From the NCBI GenBank assembly GCA_946623485.1, contig CAMORF010000009.1, forward strand, positions 1-18,482: a DNA stretch of 18,482 bases. The letters run 5' to 3'. The position numbers and the translations under genes were made by a program. The notes beneath the pieces are model-generated. The model saw nothing but the letters and a program-made list of their open reading frames with translations, made no database searches and was not told the origin of the DNA. This DNA comes from an uncultured Clostridia bacterium (GTDB lineage Bacteria > Bacillota > Clostridia > Lachnospirales > Lachnospiraceae). Positions 1-7,337 of the stretch are shown piece after piece. Positions within the stretch are counted from its first letter, which is position 1. Every line of letters starts with the position of its first letter.

Positions 1-1148
1 TGAAGAAACTGGCAGCTATGACATGTGTCCTGTCGATGGCTCTGTCCGGAATGGCAATGGCGGACAGCGTCACAATTGGTGTTTTTGAGCCGGCGTCCGG
101 CGATAACGGCGCAGGCGGAAAGCAGGAAGTGCTCGGCATGCAGTACGCGAACACCGTACAGCCGAAGGTTGAGATCGATGGCAAGGAATATGACGTCGTA
201 CTGAATATCGTGGATAATGAGTCTTCGACCGATAAGGCGACCTCTGCGGCGACGGCTGCGGCTGAGGGCGCAAGCGTTGTGCTGGGCTCCTATGGTTCCG
301 CGGTTTCCATCGCGGCCGGCGATATCTTCAAGAGCGCGGGGGTCGGCGCGATCGGCGTAACCTGCACGAACCCGCAGGTTACCGAGGGAAATGACAATTA
401 CTTCCGCATCTGCTTCCTGGATCCCTTCCAGGGAACGGTTCTTGCAAACTATGCGAATGAAGCGCTTGGCGCGAAGAAAGCATATGTCCTGACGAAGCTG
501 GGCGATGATTATTCCGCAGGCCTTGGCCACTATTTCAGCGCGGCATTCAAGGATCTGGGGGGAGAGGTCATCGAGGAGACATTCCCGCCGGAAACCGCAG
601 ACTTCACTTCCTATATCACGACGGCGAAGAATGAAGGCGCTGAAGTAATCATGGCTCCGACTTCAACAGAGGCAGCGCAGCTGATCATCGAGGCTGCTTC
701 CACCCAGGGCGTTACGGTTCCGCTTCTTGCAGGCGATACCTGGGATTCCAACGTCATCCTGAGCGCGGCTGAGGGCAAGGACATTGAGATCTTCGTCACC
801 ACTTTCTATCAGGAAGGCGCGGATGAGGAATTCGATACCGGAATCAAGGAGTACATCAATGGCGATTCCACAGCCAAGGCAAACAATGGCGGCGACGACA
901 CCATCGCGGCAGTTTCCGCAATGGGATATGATGCGTACTTCGTAGCGCTTGAGTGCCTGAAGAATGCAGGCTCCACCGCTCCGGCAGATGTCCTCGCGGC
1001 GATTCCGGCGACTACCTATGACGGCGTGACCGGCCATATCGAGTTTGGTGAGAATGGCGACGCGGTCCGCAGTGAAGCGGTTGTCAAGAAGGCAAACAAT
1101 GAGAGCGGCGAGTGGGAATTCGTTGCGACTCAGGGGGTCAGTGAGTAA
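1..1148 (+). CDS. livJ: Branched-chain amino acid ABC transporter, substrate-binding protein (5' end cut by window edge)
   Basis: Extracellular solute-binding protein of the periplasmic-binding-protein type 1 (Leu/Ile/Val-binding, Peripla_BP_6) family. It captures branched-chain amino acids, or related amino acids or amides, and delivers them to the LivHM permease. The reading frame is open to base 1. The first two bases TG are followed by codons for KKLAAM, so an ATG whose A lies just outside the window is the likely start, giving about 382 residues. The N-terminus has a Lys-Lys, a hydrophobic stretch and AMA-DS, which looks like a signal peptidase I site. No lipobox cysteine is visible, although binding proteins of monoderm bacteria are usually lipoproteins. 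The mature part starts VTIGVFEPASGDNG, typical of the family's first strand and ligand loop. It is the first gene of a Liv operon, with livH 212 bases downstream. Family call is firm; the exact ligand is not determinable. Confidence 0.93.
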   Translation, partial: KKLAAMTCVLSMALSGMAMADSVTIGVFEPASGDNGAGGKQEVLGMQYANTVQPKVEIDGKEYDVVLNIVDNESSTDKATSAATAAAEGASVVLGSYGSAVSIAAGDIFKSAGVGAIGVTCTNPQVTEGNDNYFRICFLDPFQGTVLANYANEALGAKKAYVLTKLGDDYSAGLGHYFSAAFKDLGGEVIEETFPPETADFTSYITTAKNEGAEVIMAPTSTEAAQLIIEAASTQGVTVPLLAGDTWDSNVILSAAEGKDIEIFVTTFYQEGADEEFDTGIKEYINGDSTAKANNGGDDTIAAVSAMGYDAYFVALECLKNAGSTAPADVLAAIPATTYDGVTGHIEFGENGDAVRSEAVVKKANNESGEWEFVATQGVSE

Positions 1149-1360
1149 GGAACCGGATGAGATACTTGCATGATTGTGATGTTCAGAGCCCTGTGAAGTC
1201 TTTGCTGAGCATCTCAAAACGCAAAAGGATCATTCGCTTCATAATTTGAATCATGGCGGTCCGGTATCCGGAGCAGTCCGGAGCCGGATCGCTGCATAAC
1301 AAGTATCTGACAAATATCCGAACAATACCCGGTAAATATCCGGATTTCAAAGGTCTTCTC
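1149..1360 (+). other. livJ-livH intergenic region with possible RNA stems
   Basis: This is a longer gap than elsewhere in the operon. A 9-bp stem with one G-U pair can form between GATGTTCAG (1178-1186) and CTGAGCATC (1205-1213), and a 6-bp stem between ATCCGG (1266-1271) and CCGGAT (1284-1289). There is no U-tract, so neither is a standard terminator. Such structures after a binding-protein gene could lower permease expression relative to the binding protein; that is inference. No credible gene is seen here. The livH frame is open through 1253-1360, but that part has no ribosome site and does not look like a LivH N-terminus. Confidence 0.3.
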
Positions 1361-2245
1361 ATGGATTTCTTATCGAAGAATTTACCGTATTTTCTGGCCG
1401 GTGTTTCGGTCGGCGGGCAGTATGCCCTGATTGCCATCGGATATACGATGGTATATGGCATCCTGCGCCTGATCAATTTCGCCCATGGCGATATCTTTAT
1501 GGTAGCAGGGCTTGTTACGATATATGCGAGCACGGTGATGCCGTTGTATCTTTCCATCCCGCTGACGATCCTTGTGACGGTGATCCTTGGCATGATGATC
1601 GAGCGCGTGGCTTATAAGCCTTTGCGCAATTCCCCCAGGATGTCCGTCATGATTTCCGCGATCGGCGTGTCCTACCTGCTGCAGAACCTTGCCCTTTATA
1701 TTACAGGCGGCCTGGCACAGGTCTACCCGACGATCCCATTTATCTCGAATACTGTCACCATCGGTTCGGCAACGACGAAGGTGGTTACGATCCTGACGCC
1801 GATTCTGATGATTGTCCTGGTTGTGCTGCTGATCCAGCTGATCAACCATACCAAGATCGGCATGGCGATGCGCTCGGTGTCCACGGACTTTGAGACAAGC
1901 CGCCTCATGGGAATCAATGTCAACAGAGTCATCTCCATGACATTCATCATTGGTTCCTTCCTTGCGGCTGTCGGGTCGATCCTTTACTTTACGAATTATC
2001 CGTCTGTAATCCCGACTTCAGGGGGCATGCCGGGGCTGAAGGCATTTGTCGCCGCCGTGTTCGGCGGAATTGGGTCGATCCCCGGGGCGGTCATCGGCGC
2101 GATGCTGATCGGAATCGTGGAGAACCTGATTAAGGGCGCCGGGTGGACGACCTTCTCGGACGCATTTACCTTTGTGCTTCTGATCGTGGTGCTGCTGTTC
2201 AAGCCGACCGGGTTGTTCGGCGAAGCAGCCACGGATAAAGTCTGA
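1361..2245 (+). CDS. livH: Branched-chain amino acid ABC transporter permease LivH
   Basis: Integral membrane permease of the Liv transporter, pairing with LivM to form the translocation path. From ATG 1361 the product has 294 residues, the usual LivH length. A weak AAAGG ribosome site lies at 1349-1353. The frame also has an ATG at 1253, but the 36 extra residues are hydrophilic, non-conserved in look and lack a ribosome site. Seen in order: RLINFAHGDIFM (36-47), several hydrophobic segments, the cytoplasmic EAA-type coupling loop GMAMRSVSTDFETSRLMGIN (167-186), the conserved KAFVAAVFGGIGSIPGA (227-243) and the C-terminal KPTGLFG (281-287). livM follows after 15 bases. Confidence 0.95.
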   Translation: MDFLSKNLPYFLAGVSVGGQYALIAIGYTMVYGILRLINFAHGDIFMVAGLVTIYASTVMPLYLSIPLTILVTVILGMMIERVAYKPLRNSPRMSVMISAIGVSYLLQNLALYITGGLAQVYPTIPFISNTVTIGSATTKVVTILTPILMIVLVVLLIQLINHTKIGMAMRSVSTDFETSRLMGINVNRVISMTFIIGSFLAAVGSILYFTNYPSVIPTSGGMPGLKAFVAAVFGGIGSIPGAVIGAMLIGIVENLIKGAGWTTFSDAFTFVLLIVVLLFKPTGLFGEAATDKV

Positions 2246-2260
2246 GGAAGGAGGATTGAC

Positions 2261-3334
2261 ATGACGAAGAAGAAAGACCTGATCTTTTCCCTCATCCTCC
2301 TCGCGGCGGCGATTGTCCTTGTGGCAGTGCTTGACCGGACGCTTCCGCAGACGGGTATTGTTATGACGGTCCTGAAAAAGGGCTGCATCTATTCTCTTGT
2401 CGCGGTATCCATGAACCTGCTCAACGGCTTCACGGGGCTTTTTTCCCTGGGCCAGGCGGGCTTCATGCTGATCGGAGGATATACCTACGCGATCCTGACA
2501 ATTCCGGTGGCGGACCGCGCAAGCGTGTACCAGTATTTTGACGGCGGCATCGTGCAGTTTTCGATTCCGTTCTGGGCAGGGCTGATTTGCGCGGGACTTG
2601 TAAGCGCGGCTCTGGCATGGCTGATCGGACTCCCGGTGCTGCGCCTGAAGAGTGACTATCTTGCGATCGCCACACTTGGCTTCGCTGAGATCATGCGTGC
2701 ATTTTTCCAGTGGGATACCCTTGGGCCTCTGACAAACGGCTCGAACATGCTCAGAAAATATCCGAGTTTTTCTACGCTGATGTTTCCGTTTATCGTGGCA
2801 GCGATCTGCATCGCACTGATTGTGATGCTGATTAATTCCTCCTTTGGCCGGGCGTTCAAGGCGATCCGTGACGATGAGGTTGCGGCGGAGGCGATGGGAA
2901 TCAATCTTGCGCATCACAAGCGCATGAGCTTCTGCATTTCCTCCTTCTTTGCAGGGGTCGGAGGAGCATTGCTGGCCATGTATCAGACGACCATCCAGGC
3001 CCAGGCGTTTAAGTCAAACATGACCTATGAGATCCTTCTGATTGTCGTAATCGGCGGGCTCGGTTCTGTGACGGGTTCCGTTCTGGCAACCTTCCTGTTT
3101 TACGCTGCTTCCGAATGGTGGCTGAGATTCCTGGATTCCCCGATGATGATCGGAGACTGGCAGGTTCCGCTGTTGCGCTCCGGATTCCGGAAGGTTGTGT
3201 TCTCTGTCGTGATCATGGTGATTGTGCTGTTCGCGCGGCAGGGTATCATGGGGGATCACGAGTTTTCGCTGTCGGGCCTGATCAAGCTGTTCCGGCGTAA
3301 GGGAAAGGGGGCATCCGCAAATGAGCAAGTCTGA
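2261..3334 (+). CDS. livM: Branched-chain amino acid ABC transporter permease LivM
   Basis: Second integral membrane permease of the Liv complex, 357 residues. A strong GGAAGGAGG ribosome site (2246-2254) fixes the ATG at 2261. About ten hydrophobic segments are visible. Family marks are NGFTGLFSLGQAGFMLIGGY (55-74), the LRLKSDYLAIATLGFAEI block (127-144), and the EAA-type loop that contacts the ATPases, FGRAFKAIRDDEVAAEAMGI (195-214). The C-terminus is basic (FRRKGKG). The 3' end overlaps the livG start by 14 bases, so the two are probably translationally coupled. Assignment is firm; the exact substrate range of the transporter is not. Confidence 0.95.
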   Translation: MTKKKDLIFSLILLAAAIVLVAVLDRTLPQTGIVMTVLKKGCIYSLVAVSMNLLNGFTGLFSLGQAGFMLIGGYTYAILTIPVADRASVYQYFDGGIVQFSIPFWAGLICAGLVSAALAWLIGLPVLRLKSDYLAIATLGFAEIMRAFFQWDTLGPLTNGSNMLRKYPSFSTLMFPFIVAAICIALIVMLINSSFGRAFKAIRDDEVAAEAMGINLAHHKRMSFCISSFFAGVGGALLAMYQTTIQAQAFKSNMTYEILLIVVIGGLGSVTGSVLATFLFYAASEWWLRFLDSPMMIGDWQVPLLRSGFRKVVFSVVIMVIVLFARQGIMGDHEFSLSGLIKLFRRKGKGASANEQV

Positions 3335-4169
3335 TGCGAATGTGCTCCGCCTGGAGCATATCACGATGCAGTTTGGCGGCGTGGTAGCGGTCAATGATTT
3401 TTCCATGGAAGTAAACCAGGGGGAGATCGTTGCGCTGATCGGTCCGAACGGTGCCGGGAAGACAACCGCGTTTAATGTGATTACGGGCGTATATGAGCCG
3501 ACGAACGGTATTGTTTATTTCAATGGGACGCCGATCGTGGAGAATCATCCGCGCGGGAAGATGAAGAAACTGTATGAGGGTGACAGAGCGCTGGTCTATG
3601 ATAAGGTGATCTCGAAGACGCCGGATAGAATTACGAAGCTGGGCATTGCCCGTACGTTCCAGAATATCCGTCTGTTCAAGAAGATGACGGTTTTTGAAAA
3701 TGTCCTGATTGCAAGGCATCTGCGTTCCAGGGCGAATTTCCTGGCTGCAACGCTACACCTGAATGCGGCGGAGGAGCGGGCAAACCGTGAGAAGACGCTG
3801 GAGCTCCTGAAGCTGGTCGGTCTGGAGGAGAACCGGGATGACCTGGCTACGTCGCTCCCTTACGGAAAGCAGAGACGGCTGGAAATTGCGCGGGCGCTGG
3901 CAACGGAACCGAAGCTTTTGCTCCTGGATGAACCGGCTGCCGGCATGAATCCTCAGGAAACGCTGGAGCTGGCAGGATTTATCCGTGAGATCAAGGATCG
4001 GTTCGGACTTACGATCTTCGTCATCGAGCATCATATGGACCTGGTCATGGAGATATCTGACCGGATCTATGTCCTGGATTTCGGGCGGATGATCGCGTCA
4101 GGGACGCCGGTGGAGATCCAGAACAACCAGCACGTGATTGACGCTTACCTGGGGGTGCAGGAAGGCTGA
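3321..4169 (+). CDS. livG: Branched-chain amino acid ABC transporter ATP-binding protein LivG
   Basis: Cytoplasmic ATPase that with LivF powers LivHM. It has 282 residues. Walker A is GPNGAGKT (41-48), Q-loop is in ARTFQNIRLF (110-119), the signature is the LivG-type variant LPYGKQRRLEIARAL (179-193) instead of LSGGQ, Walker B is LLLLDEP (199-205), and the H-loop is IEHHMD (His237). Between Walker A and the Q-loop there is an extra stretch of roughly 25 residues (about 75-100) compared with the compact E. coli-type LivG. I have seen such longer forms in Clostridia, so this is probably normal lineage variation. An AAGGGGG-like ribosome site lies just upstream of ATG 3321, inside the end of livM. 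Confidence 0.95.
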   Translation: MSKSDANVLRLEHITMQFGGVVAVNDFSMEVNQGEIVALIGPNGAGKTTAFNVITGVYEPTNGIVYFNGTPIVENHPRGKMKKLYEGDRALVYDKVISKTPDRITKLGIARTFQNIRLFKKMTVFENVLIARHLRSRANFLAATLHLNAAEERANREKTLELLKLVGLEENRDDLATSLPYGKQRRLEIARALATEPKLLLLDEPAAGMNPQETLELAGFIREIKDRFGLTIFVIEHHMDLVMEISDRIYVLDFGRMIASGTPVEIQNNQHVIDAYLGVQEG

Positions 4170-4232
4170 GGGAAGAAATAAAGGGCGAAACGCAGAAGGA
4201 CTGCGGATACGCGGAGAGAAAGACGGAGTATC

Positions 4233-4291
4233 AGGAGCTGTTCCGGGAATGCTTTTCAGGCATGTGGAGAAGTTATTTTTGAACAGCCCCT
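4233..4291 (+). repeat. Imperfect inverted repeat in the livG-livF gap
   Basis: AGGAGCTGTTC (4233-4243) and GAACAGCCCCT (4281-4291) are complementary over 11 positions with one mismatch (A4236 opposite C4288). They enclose 37 bases that hold a small inner stem, ATGC (4249-4252) with GCAT (4260-4263). There is no U-tract after the right arm, so this is not a usual terminator. It sits in the only long gap after livH in the operon. It may be a small interspersed repeat, a processing or attenuation structure, or a remnant of a mobile-element end. The pairing is seen directly; the role is unknown. Confidence 0.5.
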
Positions 4292-4324
4292 AAATGGATG
4301 CATGAAGCAGAGGATACAGGAAAC

Positions 4325-5146
4325 ATGAGTAAAGACACGAATCGCGCTGCGGCAACCGGGAATACCGTTGGTACGGTCGGAAGCGTTTCGGCCGGCTGGG
4401 ATCATCTTGGCAAGAGAGGGGACGGCCCGGAACGGAACCTGCTTGAGGTGCGGAACCTGAAGGTTTCCTACGGCGGCATCGAGGCGGTGCGTGATATCAG
4501 CTTTGATGTCCCGGAGCATGAGATTGTGACGTTGATCGGCGCAAACGGAGCAGGAAAGAGTTCTACGCTTCGTTCTATTGTCGCGCTGGAAAAGCCGGCG
4601 GGCGGCTCCATCCTGTTTGAGGGGAAGGAGCTGACCGGGATGGGGACAGAGCAGATTGTGAAGAATGGGATCACGCTTGTCCCGGAGGGGCGCCGTGTTT
4701 TCGTGAACCTGTCGGTTTATGAGAACCTGCGCATGGGCGCGTACCTGCGCAATGATGACCTCCAGTCGGATCTGGACTGGGTTTATTCCCTGTTCCCGCG
4801 CCTGAAGGAGCGGAGCTGGCAGGCAGCCGGAACGCTTTCCGGCGGGGAGCAGCAGATGCTGGCGATTGCGCGCGCGCTGATGAGCCGTCCGAAGATGATC
4901 ATGATGGATGAGCCGTCCCTTGGCCTTGCCCCGATCATCGTGCAGGAGGTCTTTGATATCATCCGTGAGATCAATCGCATGGGGATGACAATCCTTCTGG
5001 TGGAGCAGAACGCCAACATGGCGCTGAAGGCGGCGGACATGGGGTATGTCATGGAGACCGGCCGCATCACCCTCTCCGGCGCAGGACAGGATCTTGCGGA
5101 GAATCCCGTTGTCAGGGAGGCATATCTCGGCAAGGCACGCACATAA
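4325..5146 (+). CDS. livF: Branched-chain amino acid ABC transporter ATP-binding protein LivF
   Basis: Second ATPase of the Liv complex. Walker A is GANGAGKS (72-79), followed by LVPEGRRVF (118-126), the signature LSGGEQQ (171-177), Walker B MIMMDEP (191-197) and the LivF-type VEQN (226-229) in place of the H-loop histidine. I chose ATG 4325 because AGAGGA (4309-4314) is well spaced from it. An in-frame ATG at 4298 would add nine residues but has no ribosome site. From 4325 the protein has 273 residues. The conserved domain starts only at about residue 39 (LLEVRNLKVSYGG), so there is an N-terminal extension rich in Ala, Gly and Thr not found in the usual 235-residue LivF. It is the last operon gene and is followed by a hairpin terminator. 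Confidence 0.94.
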   Translation: MSKDTNRAAATGNTVGTVGSVSAGWDHLGKRGDGPERNLLEVRNLKVSYGGIEAVRDISFDVPEHEIVTLIGANGAGKSSTLRSIVALEKPAGGSILFEGKELTGMGTEQIVKNGITLVPEGRRVFVNLSVYENLRMGAYLRNDDLQSDLDWVYSLFPRLKERSWQAAGTLSGGEQQMLAIARALMSRPKMIMMDEPSLGLAPIIVQEVFDIIREINRMGMTILLVEQNANMALKAADMGYVMETGRITLSGAGQDLAENPVVREAYLGKART

Positions 5147-5207
5147 GGAAAATGATTGATTTTGCAGCAGATCAACTGGTTGAAGCTGTAAACCAGAATC
5201 ATAAGAA

Positions 5208-5245
5208 CGGCTCCGCATCATGCGGAGCCGCAGCTATGTCTTTTT
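5208..5245 (+). terminator. Hairpin terminator of the liv operon, shared by convergent genes
   Basis: A perfect 10-bp GC-rich stem, CGGCTCCGCA (5208-5217) with TGCGGAGCCG (5221-5230), closes a TCA loop. A run of five T (5241-5245) follows ten bases after the stem on the + strand. The gap lies between the 3' ends of livF (+) and the TelA gene (-). The minus-strand tail after the stem is TTCTTATGATT, a weak U-rich tail, so the hairpin could stop both transcripts. No gene is seen in the rest of the 5147-5341 gap. Confidence 0.75.
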
Positions 5246-5341
5246 CCGGATTGCCTGTTGCCTGGAACAGTTCATAAATAAACCATGATTTTGCGTGCTT
5301 TTTTCTCTGAGTCCACAGGTCAAGGTTTGATTACCAAGTTA

Positions 5342-6862
5342 TTATCTGGATGTCTTGGAAAGCTCGAGCAATTTTGCTTTCAGCTCTGTCTCCATCTTTG
5401 ACATCTCGATCTCTGCTGCCTGACGTCTCTGACGGCCGTCCTCCTGGATCTTCAGCACATCATCAAGTGTTGCGATGAGCTCGGCGTTTGTCTTCTTCAG
5501 GGTCTCGATATCCACGATGCCCCGCTCTGACTCTTTCGCGGTTTCTACAGAAGCAGTATGCAGCTGCTCCGCGTTTTTCTTGAGAAGATTGTTGGTCAGC
5601 TCTGATACTTCGTGCTGGGCTTTTGCCGCCTGGTTGGAATGCTCGACGCCCATGGCGATGACCATCTGATTCTTCCACAGCGGAATCGTATTGACGATCG
5701 TCGATTGGATCTTCTCTGCCATCAAGGTGTCCGCATCCTGTACAAGGCGGATCTGCGGCCCGGTCTGAATCGCGATCTGGCGTGTCAGCTCAAGGTCATG
5801 GAGTTTTTTCTCAAAGCGATCGCACAATGCGCCAAGATCCTTCGCCGCCTGGGCATCCTGCGCATCTCCGGTGGCGGCAGCCTTCTCCTGAAGCTGCTTT
5901 AACTCCCCGGCCCGCACCTGTGCCAGACGCTTCTTACCTGCGGCGATATACATGGACAGTTCCTTGAAATACTGCAGGTTCATGTCGTACATCTTGTCAA
6001 GGGTAGCGACATCCTTCAAAAGCTGGATCTGATGCCCTTCAAGCACATGCACGATGTCATCCACCGATTTTTCGGTTTTCTCGTACTTTGCCTTCATGGC
6101 GACCACCTTGTTGGTCTGCTTTTTAAAGAATTTAAAGATGCCGCCGTCGTCTTCCTTGACATCGAAGTCCGTCAGTTCGGTGACCAGGCCGGAGATCATC
6201 TTACCGACCTCTCCCATATCCTTGTTCTTGACATTCTCCAGGGCAAGGTCGGAGAAATCGGACATCTTCTTCTGGGTACCGGCACCATACTGCATGATCG
6301 CGTTGGAATTGTGGATGTCAATTCTTTCGGCAAATGCATCCACCTGCGCCTGTTCCTCGGGCGTAAAGATCGATTCCGTATCCTGCGCCGCGGCGGCAGC
6401 GCTCTGGACCGCAGCCCCGCCGAAAGGAGTCCCGGCAAACTGAGGCGCCGGGGCAGCGGCAGCAAAAGCAGCTGCAGCCTGTGCCGGAGCGGCGGCCGCG
6501 AACGCGCCTGGAGCGGACGGAGCCGGGGCGGTGGCAGCAAACGAGGCTGGTGCGGCCGACGCCGGCGCAGTGCCGGTCAAGGAGGCAGAATCTGTCTGTG
6601 CAGCGTTCCGGCTTGCTTCATTCACATATGTCTGGCCTGCGGCAAAGGCAGCGCCTGCCGCGGATTGCACATCTGTAAGAACGCTCTCGGCCTTCGCGAT
6701 AGCCTCGTTAGCCTGGCTGACCGCAGACAAGGCTGCGTCTGTCGGAGAAGGCGCTGGTGCCGGATCCACGGCCGCAGGCGCGCTTTCCTCTCCAAAGGTC
6801 AGCGTGATCGGTGACGGAGACGGTACTGGCTGTTCAAAGACCAGGTTGTTTTCATCTGCCAT
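5342..6862 (-). CDS. TelA/YaaN family protein (toxic anion resistance family, PF05816)
   Basis: The product has 506 residues. The C-terminal two thirds (about 160-506) match the TelA family by pattern: long amphipathic helices, DFDVKEDDGGIFKFFKKQTNK, the KYEKTEKSVDDIVHVLEGHQ block, TRQIAIQTGPQIRLVQ, and NTIPLWKNQMVIAMG. Family members are linked to tellurite, colicin or antimicrobial resistance and envelope stress; the biochemical activity is not established. The first 160 residues are a low-complexity Ala/Pro-rich linker (many APAP and AAAA runs), probably disordered. There is no signal peptide or membrane segment, so it is likely cytoplasmic. GAGGAGG at 6874-6880 supports the start. It is divergent from the XpaC-family gene, its usual partner in Firmicutes. 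Confidence 0.9.
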   Translation of the reverse strand: MADENNLVFEQPVPSPSPITLTFGEESAPAAVDPAPAPSPTDAALSAVSQANEAIAKAESVLTDVQSAAGAAFAAGQTYVNEASRNAAQTDSASLTGTAPASAAPASFAATAPAPSAPGAFAAAAPAQAAAAFAAAAPAPQFAGTPFGGAAVQSAAAAAQDTESIFTPEEQAQVDAFAERIDIHNSNAIMQYGAGTQKKMSDFSDLALENVKNKDMGEVGKMISGLVTELTDFDVKEDDGGIFKFFKKQTNKVVAMKAKYEKTEKSVDDIVHVLEGHQIQLLKDVATLDKMYDMNLQYFKELSMYIAAGKKRLAQVRAGELKQLQEKAAATGDAQDAQAAKDLGALCDRFEKKLHDLELTRQIAIQTGPQIRLVQDADTLMAEKIQSTIVNTIPLWKNQMVIAMGVEHSNQAAKAQHEVSELTNNLLKKNAEQLHTASVETAKESERGIVDIETLKKTNAELIATLDDVLKIQEDGRQRRQAAEIEMSKMETELKAKLLELSKTSR

Positions 6863-6921
6863 AAGAATATGATCCTCCTCGTATCTGCAATCAACTTTTT
6901 GGGGTATGAGTTATTAGGTAC

Positions 6922-6950
6922 ATTTTACCAATCACGGAAAGCGTAAACAA
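6922..6950 (-). promoter_or_regulatory. Predicted sigma-A-type promoter of the TelA gene
   Basis: On the minus strand, TTGTTT (6950-6945) and TAAAAT (6927-6922) are separated by exactly 17 bases, about 60 bases before the TelA-family start codon. The -10 box matches five of six consensus bases and the -35 box three of six. Prediction from sequence only. Confidence 0.5.
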
Positions 6951-6957
6951 GTCTTAA

Positions 6958-6986
6958 TTGCACTTTCCCCCAATATACGGCATAAT
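6958..6986 (+). promoter_or_regulatory. Predicted divergent promoter facing the XpaC-family gene
   Basis: TTGCAC (6958-6963) and CATAAT (6981-6986) are separated by 17 bases. The -10 box matches five of six consensus bases. Transcription from here would pass through both copies of the palindromic repeat before reaching the XpaC start at 7338, giving a leader of about 345 bases. The promoter lies only a few bases from the back-to-back TelA promoter. Confidence 0.45.
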
Positions 6987-6999
6987 GTGATTATCGGCT

Positions 7000-7145
7000 C
7001 AGCACCCCGCACATAAAATCAAAATCCACTCTGACAAGCTTGCTTGTCAGATGGATTCTGATTTTATGTGCGGGGCGGCCAAGGGGGCATGCCCCCTCTG
7101 GCCGGCCACATCGAAGAACGCGTGCGTTCTTCGATGTGGGTGCTG
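7000..7145. repeat. Palindromic repeat element, full copy (146 bp, MITE/REP-like)
   Basis: The unit starts with CAGCACCC (7000-7007) and ends with its reverse complement GGGTGCTG (7138-7145). Inside are three palindromes in a row. (a) A 71-base hairpin at 7005-7075: a 16-bp outer arm (7005-7020 with 7060-7075), a 2x2 internal loop, then AATCCA with TGGATT, one bulged C, and a 9-bp inner stem around CTTG. (b) The 16-base perfect palindrome AGGGGGCATGCCCCCT (7082-7097), flanked by GGCCA and TGGCC. (c) A perfect 16-bp inverted repeat (7106-7121 with 7124-7139) around GT. It has no transposase, and the reading frames across it are artefacts of palindromy. It is probably an interspersed element mobilised in trans, or a REP-like sequence. 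Confidence 0.75.
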
Positions 7146-7164
7146 AAAGTAAGGCAAGAGAAAG

Positions 7165-7293
7165 AATCAAAATCCACTCTGACAAGCTTGCTTGTCAGAT
7201 GGATTCTGATTTTATGTGCGGGGCGGCCAAGGGGGCATGCCCCCTCTGGCCGGCCACATCGAAGAACGCGTGCGTTCTTCGATGTGGGTGCTG
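7165..7293. repeat. Palindromic repeat element, second copy lacking the left end (129 bp)
   Basis: This is identical, base for base as read by eye, to 7017-7145 at an offset of 148. It keeps palindromes (b) and (c) and the right terminal GGGTGCTG (7286-7293), but it begins inside the left arm of hairpin (a). That hairpin therefore loses 12 of its 16 outer pairs. The two copies are separated by 19 purine-rich bases (7146-7164). The perfect identity suggests recent duplication, gene conversion or recent insertion. Confidence 0.75.
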
Positions 7294-7304
7294 CCCGATA
7301 TAAA
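7275..7304 (+). promoter_or_regulatory. Alternative weak promoter at the right edge of repeat copy 2
   Basis: TATAAA (7299-7304) matches the -10 consensus at five of six positions. A poor -35 candidate, TTCTTC (7275-7280), lies 18 bases upstream within the right arm of hairpin (c) of copy 2. If used, it would give the XpaC gene a leader of only about 25 bases that avoids the hairpins. The corresponding place after copy 1 has no -10 box. Weak prediction. Confidence 0.25.
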
Positions 7305-7337
7305 CTGTTTTGAGAGAAAGATGGAAGGGAGACTGTC

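Noticed and set aside
1253..1360. Upstream in-frame start for livH
   Set aside because: The extra residues are hydrophilic and lack a ribosome site; ATG 1361 gives the normal family length.
2018..2917. 299-codon minus-strand ORF across livH/livM
   Set aside because: Its translation is His/Arg/Gln-rich and family-less, and both + strand frames are well-supported transporter genes.
6032..6872. Long + strand ORFs opposite the TelA-family gene
   Set aside because: They are antisense shadows of its GC-rich, Ala/Pro-coding 5' half; the minus-strand frame has the family match and ribosome site.
7040..7313. Overlapping ORFs on both strands across the palindromic repeats
   Set aside because: They arise from the repeat's symmetry, have no consistent ribosome sites and encode Arg/Pro/Cys-rich nonsense in several frames at once.
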